NCBI GenBank assembly: GCA_010365215.1
Contig: JAAFGT010000006.1
Location: 167,976-222,510 of the forward strand
Length of the DNA stretch: 54,535 nt
Reading direction: 5' to 3'
Source of the DNA: Acidipila sp.
Lineage (GTDB): Bacteria; Acidobacteriota; Terriglobia; Acidiferrales; UBA7541
Under the pieces are notes generated by a model. It was not told where the DNA came from, did no database searches, and saw nothing but the letters and a program-made list of their open reading frames with translations. Positions 42,985-51,281 of the stretch are shown in pieces (within the stretch, counting starts at the first letter, position 1; each line of letters starts with the position of its first letter). Position numbers and translations under genes: made by a program.

Positions 42985-43353
42985 CGCTAATTTGGGCCTT
43001 CCCGCCCCGATTATTGAAACGGTGTGGCTGGTACCATCGGCCTAGTACTGAAATACCTAGCAATTTGCATGCAAAATATTAGACTCGGTCGAATTGCAGT
43101 GTTATCAGCGCCTTAGAGTACCGTCATCGAGGTTTCCCAGCCCTCAGCCTGAAGTATCTCCGGCTTCCGGTACTAACTTTTTTCCCCTAATGTGCAAAGT
43201 GCTAGGACTACTTTCTCATTGACCGCACAATAGCCATCTGTAAGCATCTCTTATACGGTTCGAAAGAACCGGAATTACCAGCCATGAGAGAAACGTCAGA
43301 CTACCGCCCGAGACGACAGGTATGCCCGCTGCGGGACGGGCAAAACGCCAAAT
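42985..43353. other. Divergent regulatory region between PilZ A and the histidine kinase
   Basis: This 369-bp gene-free region holds a perfect 12-bp palindrome TTTGCATGCAAA at 43064-43075. It also has AATGTGCAA at 43189-43197, identical to one arm of the palindrome at 46075; the second arm is not conserved here. No strong promoter could be chosen for the kinase gene; a GG-N10-GC pair near 43319 lies too close to the ATG. Confidence 0.5.
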
Positions 43354-44574
43354 ATGGATCGTAACCCTACGGCGGAACGCTCTCTTACCGGTTCGCTACC
43401 CCTGACGGTAGTCGCCGGCGCTTTGGACGCTTTGGAGCGCCCGGTTCTCCTGGCCGATCGCACCGGGAAAATCTGCGTGGCCAATCAGCACGCGCAAAGG
43501 CGCTTGGCCTTGCGCGGCTTGGCTGATATGACTGAGGTTAATCTTTTTCGGGATGTCCTGGGAGTGGACGCGGAGGCAGTTCTCGATCAGTTGCGCGGCG
43601 GTGAGCATGAAGTAGATCTTCCAATTCCGTCGGGCGAGGACGGCGCGGTTCGCGCGCGAATTCGTTGGCTTCCGGAACCGGACTGGGTGGTGGTGATTCT
43701 GCAGATTTCACCGACGCTCAGCGGCGCGCCGGCTTCGGAAATGCAGCACACGCTCGAAGAGTTGCTGCAGGAACGGGAAATCACTTACCGAAATCTGCTG
43801 GCTGCTTATTTGCGGCTGCAGGAAGTGAACCGGCAGAAAACGGTTTTTCTGGCGTCTGCCGCGCACGAGCTGAAGACACCGCTGGCGGTGATGAAAGGCT
43901 ATTACGATCTGCTGCTGACCGGATCGCTCGGCAAACTGACCGAAAAGCAGCACGACATTTTGCTGGAATCGAAAGAGAGCTGCGACCGGCTGGTGAGACT
44001 GGTTTCCATGTTCTTGAATTACTCCGCGCTGGAGAGCGGCCGCCTGGTGCTGCACTTGAGGGAAAACGACCTGCACGACTGCCTGGGCGAGCTGGAGGCG
44101 CGCTGGCAGGATACCTTCCAGCGCAAACAGGTGAGGCTGGAAACGAAGTTTTCAAGCGACCTGCCGAATTTCAAGTTCGATTACCAGAAGGTGCAACAGA
44201 CCGTGGCCAACTTGCTGGACAATGGACTGAAGCACACACCGGCGGGCGGCGAAGTGACCCTGCAAGCGGTCACTTACTTCTGGGAGCGCCGCGCCGCGAG
44301 TATCTCGCCCAATATCGAGCGCCGGCATGCCCCCGCGCAACTGTTCAACAGCGTGCAGATCTCCGTCGCGGACTCGGGAGCGGGAATTGCGCCGGAATTT
44401 CATCAGGAGATTTTCGAAGATTTCATGCGTGTGGATCAGTCTTCTTCCGGAATGGGTTTGGGCCTGGCCATCAGCAAGCGCCTGATTCAGGCGCACCGCG
44501 GAAAGATCTGGGTGGACAGCGAAGTCGGGCGCGGCTGTACTTTTAAATTTCTTCTGCCTACCGATCTCGAATAG
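43354..44574 (+). CDS. Soluble PAS-type sensor histidine kinase
   Basis: This 406-aa protein has no membrane segment. Residues ~15-125 look like a PAS domain (VVAGALDALERPVLLADRTG, RARIRWLPEPDWVVVILQI). A coiled segment leads to the HisKA domain with phospho-acceptor His171 in ASAAHELKTPLAVMKGY. The HATPase domain has NLLDNGLKHTP (N box), DSGAGI (G1) and GMGLGLAIS (G2). It should respond to a cytoplasmic signal and phosphorylate the receiver of the NtrC-type regulator encoded 64 nt downstream. Unlike the membrane-bound PrsK kinases of exosortase systems, this one is cytosolic. Confidence 0.9.
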   Translation: MDRNPTAERSLTGSLPLTVVAGALDALERPVLLADRTGKICVANQHAQRRLALRGLADMTEVNLFRDVLGVDAEAVLDQLRGGEHEVDLPIPSGEDGAVRARIRWLPEPDWVVVILQISPTLSGAPASEMQHTLEELLQEREITYRNLLAAYLRLQEVNRQKTVFLASAAHELKTPLAVMKGYYDLLLTGSLGKLTEKQHDILLESKESCDRLVRLVSMFLNYSALESGRLVLHLRENDLHDCLGELEARWQDTFQRKQVRLETKFSSDLPNFKFDYQKVQQTVANLLDNGLKHTPAGGEVTLQAVTYFWERRAASISPNIERRHAPAQLFNSVQISVADSGAGIAPEFHQEIFEDFMRVDQSSSGMGLGLAISKRLIQAHRGKIWVDSEVGRGCTFKFLLPTDLE

Positions 44575-44638
44575 GCAAAGCTTGAATAAACAGGGCTTGC
44601 ATGGAGCGGGCGTTCGGGGCCCGGCGACTGAGGAGAGT

Positions 44639-46072
44639 ATGAACGAACACGAGAAGATTCTAGTTGTGGATGACGAGCCAAGCATTCGCAAGTATCTGGA
44701 AACGCTATTGGAAGTCGATGGCCATCAGGTGTCTTCGGTGGCCTCCGGCAAGGAAGCGCTCGAGCGCATCGGCAGCGGCGAACGGCCGGATCTGATCATC
44801 CTCGATCTGCTGATGCCGGAGATGGATGGGCTGGAAACGCTGCGCCAGCTGATGCAGGTGGAACGCAGCCTCAACATTGTGATGCTTTCCTGTTCGAATG
44901 AAGTCAGCAACGTGGTGGAAGCGATTCGTTTGGGCGCGCAGGACTACCTGACCAAACCGTTCGAGAAGCTGGAGCTGGATGCAGCCATGCTGAAGTGCCG
45001 CCAGAAGCGCGAACTGCGCGCGGAAAACCAGACCCTGCGCGATGTCGTCGAGCACCTTACCGAGGACCTAACCTTCCTCGCGGCCAGCCCGCAGATGGTG
45101 AAGATACGCCAGCAGATTTTGCAGATCGCTCCGGTGGACGTCCCGGTGTTCATACACGGCGAAAGCGGCGTGGGAAAAGAGGTGGTCGCGCGAATGATGC
45201 ATCTGCGTTCGTTGCGCGCCGGGCAGCCGTTCATCAAAGTAAACTGCGCCGCGCTGCCCAGCGAGCTTCTCGAATCCGAGCTGTTCGGGTATGAACAGGG
45301 CGCCTTCACGGGAGCGGTCCGTTCCAAGCCTGGGAAATTCGAGCTGGCCAATAAGGGCACTATTTTTCTCGATGAGATCGCGGAGATGAGCCCGCAACTG
45401 CAGGCCAAATTTCTTCACGTGCTCCAAGACCAGCAGTACTCGCGCCTCGGCGGGCGCGCCCTGGTACAGGTGGATGTGCGCGTTCTTGCGGCCACCAACG
45501 TCAACGTGCGCGAAGCCATACAGTCCGGCCGCTTCCGCGAAGACCTGTATTACCGGCTCAACGTGTTTTCCATTCACGTGCCGCCACTGCGGGAACGCAC
45601 GCGGGAGATTCCTCTGCTGTTCCGGCACTTCCTCGAAAAGTACAGCGAGAAATACCAGAAACAGCCGCCCGATCCATCGGGACACCTGCTGGAAGCCGCC
45701 ATGCGCTATGGATGGCCCGGCAACTTGCGCGAGCTGGAGAATTTCGTGAAGCGCTACGTGATCCTCGAGGATGACGAATCCAGTTTTCGCGAGCTGCTCG
45801 AAATGGCTGCGAGCCGGCAGCGTTCGTCGCCGCAAGACGAGCCGGCACCGCGCGAGCAGGGACTCAAAGCGCTGGTCAGAGGACTAAAGGACGAGGCGGA
45901 AATGGAAGCGATCGCCGACGCGCTCGAAAAAACCAACTGGAGCCGCAAAGAAGCTGCGCGCATGCTGGGCATCAGCTACAAGGCGCTGCTCTACAAAATG
46001 CGCCAATTTAAGCTCGACGCCGGGAAGCAGGTTCGCGCCGCGGGAGCGGTAGTAGTAACCCCAGGCCGTTGA
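44639..46072 (+). CDS. NtrC-type response regulator (receiver, sigma-54 AAA+, Fis HTH)
   Basis: This is 477 aa from ATG 44639, preferred because AGGAGAG sits just upstream and the protein then begins directly with the receiver (MNEHEKILVVDDEPS). The receiver has Asp11/Asp12, phospho-acceptor Asp56 (LIILDLLMP) and LTKPF. The AAA+ domain keeps GESGVGKE, an intact GAFTGA loop and GTIFLDEIAEM. The Fis-type helix-turn-helix (RKEAARMLGISYKALLYKM) is very like that of the receiver-less activator, so both may read related DNA sites. With the adjacent kinase it forms a two-component system. A perfect palindrome begins 3 nt after its stop. Confidence 0.92.
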   Translation: MNEHEKILVVDDEPSIRKYLETLLEVDGHQVSSVASGKEALERIGSGERPDLIILDLLMPEMDGLETLRQLMQVERSLNIVMLSCSNEVSNVVEAIRLGAQDYLTKPFEKLELDAAMLKCRQKRELRAENQTLRDVVEHLTEDLTFLAASPQMVKIRQQILQIAPVDVPVFIHGESGVGKEVVARMMHLRSLRAGQPFIKVNCAALPSELLESELFGYEQGAFTGAVRSKPGKFELANKGTIFLDEIAEMSPQLQAKFLHVLQDQQYSRLGGRALVQVDVRVLAATNVNVREAIQSGRFREDLYYRLNVFSIHVPPLRERTREIPLLFRHFLEKYSEKYQKQPPDPSGHLLEAAMRYGWPGNLRELENFVKRYVILEDDESSFRELLEMAASRQRSSPQDEPAPREQGLKALVRGLKDEAEMEAIADALEKTNWSRKEAARMLGISYKALLYKMRQFKLDAGKQVRAAGAVVVTPGR

Positions 46073-46074
46073 CG

Positions 46075-46096
46075 AATGTGCAAAGGATTGCACATT
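46075..46096. promoter_or_regulatory. Perfect palindrome AATGTGCAA-AGGA-TTGCACATT, likely activator site
   Basis: Two exact 9-bp arms are separated by 4 bp, directly after the response-regulator stop. There is no T-run, so a terminator is less likely. A related copy precedes the other activator and one arm precedes the kinase. It lies about 270 bp upstream of the -24/-12 candidate for PilZ B, fitting an enhancer for an NtrC-type protein. Confidence 0.6.
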
Positions 46097-46348
46097 ACTG
46101 GTAGATGTCTGCGAAGAAGACTAGGTGTTACAGCAGTCAGGCGCTATCATCTCGGGTCGGCCCTGGACCGGGCTGCTGGAAACAGTTCAGCCGAGTGTCT
46201 GGAAGGCCGAGGTGATGTATCTAAATTCAGCGCTAACATGTTTCTTTTCAGGCGGGTTAGTGGGAGACTTCGCGGGTGACGGGCGGTTTGTCTACTAGAG
46301 TGATAGCCAGGAACGCGGGAACAAAGCCCTTCTACCAAAACATCGTTA

Positions 46349-46364
46349 TGGAGGGGGGATTGCT
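46349..46364 (+). promoter_or_regulatory. Candidate sigma-54 promoter of PilZ B
   Basis: TGGAGGGGGGATTGCT has TGG at -24 and a perfect TTGCT at -12, GG and GC 12 bp apart; the -24 box otherwise matches poorly. The expected start is near 46375, about 49 nt before the ATG. The remaining gene-free stretch 46097-46348 shows nothing else. Confidence 0.4.
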
Positions 46365-46423
46365 CGTTACAGGTTTGTGCGGATTCCGCAGCGGGGTTCG
46401 CGTCATTGGGGGAGAGCTTGGCA

Positions 46424-46762
46424 ATGACAGATCGTAGAATCGCAAGGCGTTATGAGTTGTCTCTGCCGGTACTGGTACGGGCAGCGGCGCAAGAGCGTGT
46501 GGACCCGCGAAACGGCCGTACGCGCGACATTTCCACGCGCGGCGTCTACTTCATGATTGATCAGGACCTGGCGCCTGGAAGTGCGTTTGATTTCATGCTT
46601 ACGCTCCCTGCTGAAATCACTCGCGGCACGGAAGTGTTTATTCACGCGCAAGGGAAAGTGGTGCGCGTGGAAAATCAAGCGCGGGACGGCGAACGCCGCG
46701 TCGGTGTAGCCGCAGTTATTGAGAAATACGACATCATCCGCACGGAATCGGGGAATACTTAG
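46424..46762 (+). CDS. Small PilZ-domain protein B
   Basis: This is 112 aa from ATG 46424, chosen for the strong GGGGGAGAG about 8 nt upstream; a TTG 18 nt earlier is less likely. RRIARRYELSLPV supplies the R-x3-R motif and DISTRGVYF the D-x-S-x-x-G motif of c-di-GMP binding, so the ligand site looks complete. It is followed 20 nt later by the GT39-like transferase gene, suggesting co-expression and perhaps c-di-GMP control of glycan assembly. Upstream signals point to sigma-54 control. Confidence 0.85.
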   Translation: MTDRRIARRYELSLPVLVRAAAQERVDPRNGRTRDISTRGVYFMIDQDLAPGSAFDFMLTLPAEITRGTEVFIHAQGKVVRVENQARDGERRVGVAAVIEKYDIIRTESGNT

Positions 46763-46782
46763 GCACGGATTAAAAAAGAGCC

Positions 46783-48489
46783 GTGTTGTCCAGCCCAGGG
46801 ACACATCCCGAGTCTAGTTTGCCTCCGCGTGCGCGCGGGGACTTCCTTCCCTTCCTACAACGCCACCTTATTACATTAATTTTGATTTACCTGGCGGTGG
46901 TGATATCGCAGCAGATCACCGTGGGAGAATTTCACTTCAACGGAGACGAGATGCGCCATGCCATGACCGGCGCATTTTTCCGGGATGCTTTGGCGGATCA
47001 TCCCTTGCAGCACCCTCTTCGCTACGTCCGGCAGTATTACGCAAAATATCCCGCGCTCGGTATTCCCCATTGGCCGCCGCTGTTTTACCTGGTGGAGGGA
47101 GTTTTTTTTCTCGTCTTTGGGCTTTCGACGTGGGTTAGCCGATTGTGCATACTGTGCTACGCCCTGTTAGGAGCGTACTTCTGGTATCGCATCGCGGAAC
47201 GACAGGGGCCGCGGCATCTGGCTTTGCTTTCGACGCTGATCTATCCACTGCTGCCCTACATGCTGCTCTACGAGCGCGCCACGATGCTGGAAGTGCCGAT
47301 GCTGGCGCTCAGTTTCGGAGCGATCCATTTCTGGCTTAATTACGTGGAAAGGGAGAGGCCCGTAGATATCTGGCTGGTGGCTTTCTTCTCTACTGCCGCC
47401 TTTCTGACCAGCCAGAAGGCTGTTTTTCTGCCCGCATTTCTGGGGATTCATTTCTTGATTCTGCGGCCGTTGCACCTCCTCAAAAAATGGCAGCTATGGG
47501 CTGCGCTGGCCGTGGCCGCGGCGGCGGTACTCCCCTGGTATCTCCTAAGTTTTGGGACTCTGTCGCTGAGTTATGAGCGCGTGGTCGGGCAATCTTTGCA
47601 GCATATTTCCAACCGCTGGTGGGGCGAAATGACCTTTTACCCCGGAAAACTGCAGGAGCAGTTGCGAATGGGCTGGGTCATTCCGGCGGTGGCGGGGTTT
47701 TGCTGGGCGCTTCTACGCAATCCGAGAAAGCATTGGTTTTTTCTGACCTGGATCGGCACCTGTTACATTATCTTCACCCTTACGCAGGAAAAAGACGTAC
47801 GGCACACCATGATCTGGATCCCCGTATTTATCTACTTCGGCCTGCAGTTGATGGAGGAATTGTTCGCCTACGCCCACGCACCGCGTTGGGCGTGGGTTGC
47901 GTACATAGTCCTCTTCGGCTACACCCTGGTTAAAGGCATCGAGAACGACCGTCCCCGCCTCTGGGGGCTCGAGGCCGCCGCGCGCTATATGAGCGAGCAG
48001 CCTGAGTCGGACATTGTTTATTACCAGGGCAAACTGAATGGTGATTTCATATTTTATACGCGCAAGTTTGACCCCGAGAAGCGGCGGATGGTGGCGCGGG
48101 AAAAGCAGGCCGTGGCCACCAAAATCGTGGAAGGTTACGGGAAGCGCATCATCATGAACACTCCCGATGAGATTCTGGCGTTTTTCCGCACTTGGGGAAT
48201 TCGCTATGCGTTGGTCGAAAATCAATCGGAAATCGAAGACCTGGGACCAGTGAACTCTGTTCTGAATTCCGATGCCTTCGTGATTGTCCGCAGCTTCCCG
48301 CTGGAAAATAACAATCCGCTCATGCGTGACCGCCGGGTCACCCTGTACCGCTATCGCGGCGCGCTCGAGCGCACCAAGGAGCCGGTAATCATCCCCATGA
48401 TGACCATACGGAACGACATCGTGGCCCGGCTGGATGAGTTGGTTGGGCGCCCTTGGCCGGCGCAAGAGCTCTCACCGCCGCATCGCTAA
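46783..48489 (+). CDS. GT39/ArnT-like membrane glycosyltransferase
   Basis: This 568-aa protein has about 9-10 hydrophobic helices up to residue ~390 and a soluble C-terminal domain. The first loop holds EFHFNGDEMRHAMTGAFFRD, the acidic catalytic region of GT39/PMT-type GT-C enzymes. HWPPLFYLVEGVFFLVFG and LLYERATMLEVPMLAL match further family landmarks (the acidic-residue loop and the R-x-x-M-x-E-like segment). It should transfer a sugar from a polyprenyl phosphate in the periplasm. Start: GTG 46783 or TTG 46786; AAAAAAGAG lies upstream. Probably in one transcript with PilZ B. Confidence 0.8.
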   Translation: MLSSPGTHPESSLPPRARGDFLPFLQRHLITLILIYLAVVISQQITVGEFHFNGDEMRHAMTGAFFRDALADHPLQHPLRYVRQYYAKYPALGIPHWPPLFYLVEGVFFLVFGLSTWVSRLCILCYALLGAYFWYRIAERQGPRHLALLSTLIYPLLPYMLLYERATMLEVPMLALSFGAIHFWLNYVERERPVDIWLVAFFSTAAFLTSQKAVFLPAFLGIHFLILRPLHLLKKWQLWAALAVAAAAVLPWYLLSFGTLSLSYERVVGQSLQHISNRWWGEMTFYPGKLQEQLRMGWVIPAVAGFCWALLRNPRKHWFFLTWIGTCYIIFTLTQEKDVRHTMIWIPVFIYFGLQLMEELFAYAHAPRWAWVAYIVLFGYTLVKGIENDRPRLWGLEAAARYMSEQPESDIVYYQGKLNGDFIFYTRKFDPEKRRMVAREKQAVATKIVEGYGKRIIMNTPDEILAFFRTWGIRYALVENQSEIEDLGPVNSVLNSDAFVIVRSFPLENNNPLMRDRRVTLYRYRGALERTKEPVIIPMMTIRNDIVARLDELVGRPWPAQELSPPHR

Positions 48490-48614
48490 GAACCATAACG
48501 TGCCGGGTTTTAACAGCCGCATGCAAATTCACTGCGCGTCCCGCCTACAAATTCTGTTGCGCGCACAGCAGCTTCGTCCTACCATCGCCTCCAAGCCCTT
48601 CCAGGAGATTACCG

Positions 48615-49049
48615 ATGATCGTACGGGATATAATTGCCACTCGCCGGGAAGTCTACTCCGTTCGTGATGATAGCAGCGTGCATGACGCCGCGCAATTTTT
48701 GCGTGAAAAGCAGTTGCGCGCAGTGGGCGTGATGGATGCCGCGGGCCGGCTGGTGGGAGCCATGTCGCAGAGCGACATTTCCGACAAGGTGGCCGCGGAA
48801 AATAAGTGTCCCGCGTGGATGAAAGTGTCTGAAATCATGACTTCTCAATTGGTGGTGGTTCCGCCCGAGACGCCGCTCGACGAGTGCGTCCGTCTGATGG
48901 AAAAGCACGGCATTTTTCACCTGCTGGTGGTTAGCGAGCCGGACGTTTTTCACGGCATGATTTCGGTGCAGGATCTGCTGCGCGTGATCGCTTCGGACGA
49001 AAAAGCACGGGCTGATCTTTTCGAAGCCATGATGTTCCCGGAGCGATAA
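48615..49049 (+). CDS. CBS-domain pair protein
   Basis: This 144-aa protein consists of two CBS motifs: MIVRDIIATRREVYSVRDDS...LVGAMSQSDI and VSEIMTSQLVVVPPETPLDE...HGMISVQDLLRVI. CBS pairs bind adenine nucleotides and report energy state. AGGAGA sits 6 nt before ATG 48615, so the longer in-frame open stretch upstream is not used. No partner domain is attached; it may regulate a separate protein. The neighbouring genes do not indicate a target. Confidence 0.85.
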   Translation: MIVRDIIATRREVYSVRDDSSVHDAAQFLREKQLRAVGVMDAAGRLVGAMSQSDISDKVAAENKCPAWMKVSEIMTSQLVVVPPETPLDECVRLMEKHGIFHLLVVSEPDVFHGMISVQDLLRVIASDEKARADLFEAMMFPER

Positions 49050-49084
49050 GCGCGATCTCTATCTTTAAGCCGGATGCGAGGCGG

Positions 49085-50602
49085 TCATGGTCGCGCCGCG
49101 GCTTCCGCCACGAAAACATCGGGATGGCAATCGGTCTTAGTTTTTCGTCCCTCGAGGGCCGGCCATTCGGCGTGGCTCATCGTGGAATCAAAAAGGAATC
49201 GCTTACCGGTGCTATCCACCACTACCCTGGGGGAGGCCCAATAGCCGCACTCGCGGCCCATCAGCTTGGCGCGTGGGCCGGTAGCGCTGCGATGGTAAGC
49301 GACCGGTTCAATGGCCACTCGCACCGGCTGCTGCTCGGCGTAATCCACTCGAGCACGCAGAATTGCTTCATCCGTGGGAAAAAATCGATCGAGGGAAGGA
49401 CCAAACACAAACCGTTGGGATGAAATTCCAAACACGTCTTGGCCGCCCAGGCTACGCCCTAAGTGCTGCCAGGCATTTTGCCCGGCCAGATCGCAGGCAA
49501 ATACCAGCACACGCTTTCCGCTGGCATCGTCGTAGAGTGCGTATTCGGGCTTCCAAGGTTTCGCCGGACCGCCGTCGGGATTTGCGCAGCCTTTCTGGCC
49601 GACGCGGCCGTTCGGCAGATCGTCATTCTTTACCCGCACGATGTAGCAGCGCCCATTCGATCCACAGAAATATCCGCGATGACCGTGATTGTCGTCAATC
49701 TTCACGCGCGACGAAAGATCAGGACTGTAGGCAAAATTCGGCGCGTCTCCATAAACCACAACCAGGCGGCCGTTTGGATTCTGCGACCACTGCCCTTCGT
49801 CAAATCCGTCTGGAGCTTTGTCGCCGGGCACGGGCACAACCATGGCATACGTTTGGTCTGTCGCCGGATCAAACACGCCGATGCCGATCACCGCGCCATT
49901 CTTGGGGCAGCCGGGGCTGGTATACAGGCAGGTGAGATGAACCATCAAGCGGTCCTTGGGACCTACGGATAGAGCATCAATACCGCTGATGGTCAGAGTG
50001 TGGCCGTCCGCGAGCGCGAACCCCGGCAACCGCTTTGCGAAATCCACGACCACATGGGATTTACGCGCCACGGGATCGAGCTCAATCACAGCACCGCCGG
50101 CGCGCGCATACAGCACCTCGCGTTCCTGGCTCCACTGCACGTCGTGAAAACTGGCCGCGGGCAGGGAAACGCGCGCCGCTCCGAGCGCATCGTCGAATTC
50201 CAGATGGTAATCCGGACTGTAGATCGGATACGCGGGAGCCGCGCCTCGCGTCGCGAAACAGTCGAAAACCGTTCTCCCCTGAGGACTGAACTGGTTGGTG
50301 TAGCTGTAAAAGTGCTGAGCGCCGTTGGGGCAAAGATCCGCGTCGGAAAGACGATAAACCCTGTTGCCGGTTATGGGGTCGATAAAGAAACCGGCGGTTT
50401 GGCCTTTCTTGTGGGCCGCGCGGGGCAAGGTGATGGTGTTGTGAATCTGCGGTTCGGCATGTGCGTTTTTCTGCGCCAGGGCACTTTTCTGCGCCACGAA
50501 AAGAACTGCGGCGAATAAGAGTACTGGGAAAAGCAGTGAGAACCGTTTCAAAAAGCCTCTTGCCGGGATGGTCTCCGCAACGCGGAGAGGGACTACTGTC
50601 AA
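49085..50602 (-). CDS. Secreted protein of unknown function, probable beta-propeller
   Basis: About 505 aa. A basic start and hydrophobic segment (LLFPVLLFAAVLFVA, about residues 23-37) followed by SALAQ gives a signal peptide likely cut near residue 43. The mature part has repeated WSQ/YSPD/NPNGRLVVVYGD-type strands and GYFCGSNGRCYIV, suggesting a blade-like all-beta fold with several Cys pairs. No catalytic signature recognised; oligogalacturonate-lyase-like propellers are one possibility. The start is TTG 50602: unusual, but it overlaps the stop of the small membrane ORF as TTGA with AAAGGTGG upstream, which supports it. Convergent with the CBS gene, 35 nt apart. Confidence 0.65.
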   Translation of the reverse strand: MTVVPLRVAETIPARGFLKRFSLLFPVLLFAAVLFVAQKSALAQKNAHAEPQIHNTITLPRAAHKKGQTAGFFIDPITGNRVYRLSDADLCPNGAQHFYSYTNQFSPQGRTVFDCFATRGAAPAYPIYSPDYHLEFDDALGAARVSLPAASFHDVQWSQEREVLYARAGGAVIELDPVARKSHVVVDFAKRLPGFALADGHTLTISGIDALSVGPKDRLMVHLTCLYTSPGCPKNGAVIGIGVFDPATDQTYAMVVPVPGDKAPDGFDEGQWSQNPNGRLVVVYGDAPNFAYSPDLSSRVKIDDNHGHRGYFCGSNGRCYIVRVKNDDLPNGRVGQKGCANPDGGPAKPWKPEYALYDDASGKRVLVFACDLAGQNAWQHLGRSLGGQDVFGISSQRFVFGPSLDRFFPTDEAILRARVDYAEQQPVRVAIEPVAYHRSATGPRAKLMGRECGYWASPRVVVDSTGKRFLFDSTMSHAEWPALEGRKTKTDCHPDVFVAEAAARP

Positions 50603-50766
50603 CCACCTTTGGAAGTAATTGCCAACACCATCATCACTAAACCGATGCCGGCATCAACGGCCGTGGCCGCAACCAGCCCAACCCGCGAATAGGATTGCGC
50701 TGCCAGCACCAGCATCCAGGCGCTGGCTACCCCGAAGGCGATTCGCTTGATCCAACGTCCACTCAT
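50599..50766 (-). CDS. 55-residue membrane mini-protein coupled to the secreted protein
   Basis: MSGRWIKRIAFGVASAWMLV begins a 55-aa protein with two hydrophobic stretches (about 9-24 and 30-49) and a basic start. Its TGA overlaps the TTG of the downstream gene by 4 nt, a typical coupling arrangement. No known family. It lies 75 nt after acpS on the same strand. The overlap and membrane-like composition are the evidence. Confidence 0.55.
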   Translation of the reverse strand: MSGRWIKRIAFGVASAWMLVLAAQSYSRVGLVAATAVDAGIGLVMMVLAITSKGG

Positions 50767-50841
50767 AGGCAGTGCTGATTATAGCGCCATGGCGGTGGCG
50801 GGTCGAGCCAGCCGTGCGAGCAGTTTCCGTGCCGTCAGTAT

Positions 50842-51219
50842 TTACTGTTCGAAAATAACCTGGGCGAGCGCGGTATTTCCGCTGTGGGTTATGGTGAGGG
50901 AGACGTTCTTCGCGCCGAGCTGCTGGGCAATCTCCTTCGCGCGTCCGTGAAGCTTCAGCAGGGGCTTGCCTTCCGGCTGACGCATCACTTCAATGTCCAG
51001 CCAACGCACGCCCTGGCCCCAACCAGTTCCCAGCGCCTTCATCGCCGCTTCTTTGGCGGCAAAGCGCGCTGCATAGCGCTCGGCCTTGTGGCGATGCCGC
51101 TCGCAATAAGCAATTTCTCCAGGAGTGAAGATGCGCTCGAGGAAGCGTCGCCCGTGGCGCTCGATGGACGCCTCGATGCGGTCAATCTCCGCGATGTCAA
51201 TGCCCAGGCCAACGATCAT
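50842..51219 (-). CDS. acpS: Holo-[acyl-carrier-protein] synthase
   Basis: This 125-aa protein, standard length for AcpS, has the two metal-site residues Asp8 (GIDIAEIDRI) and Glu57 (RFAAKEAAMKALGTG). It transfers the phosphopantetheine arm of CoA to a Ser of acyl carrier proteins, so it can activate both the housekeeping carrier and the one at 5.3 kb. ATG at 51219. The start lies directly beside three tandem 14-bp repeats, in a 62-bp divergent gap shared with the pgeF-like gene. Confidence 0.95.
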   Translation of the reverse strand: MIVGLGIDIAEIDRIEASIERHGRRFLERIFTPGEIAYCERHRHKAERYAARFAAKEAAMKALGTGWGQGVRWLDIEVMRQPEGKPLLKLHGRAKEIAQQLGAKNVSLTITHSGNTALAQVIFEQ

Positions 51220-51261
51220 AGTGTCTCTGGCATAGTGTCTCTAGCATCGAGTCTCTGGCAT
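51220..51261. repeat. Three tandem 14-bp repeats between divergent acpS and pgeF-like genes
   Basis: AGTGTCTCTGGCAT, AGTGTCTCTAGCAT and CGAGTCTCTGGCAT follow head to tail (the middle differs from the first at one base, the third at two). They begin immediately upstream of the acpS ATG, in its leader or promoter region, and occupy two thirds of the divergent gap. Copy number may vary between strains and affect both genes. Confidence 0.75.
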
Positions 51262-51281
51262 AAATTCTATGTCGAGCGGCG

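Noticed and set aside
43319-43332. GG-N10-GC pair just before the histidine kinase start
   Set aside because: Boxes match poorly beyond the GG and GC and the predicted start would leave about 10 nt before the ATG.
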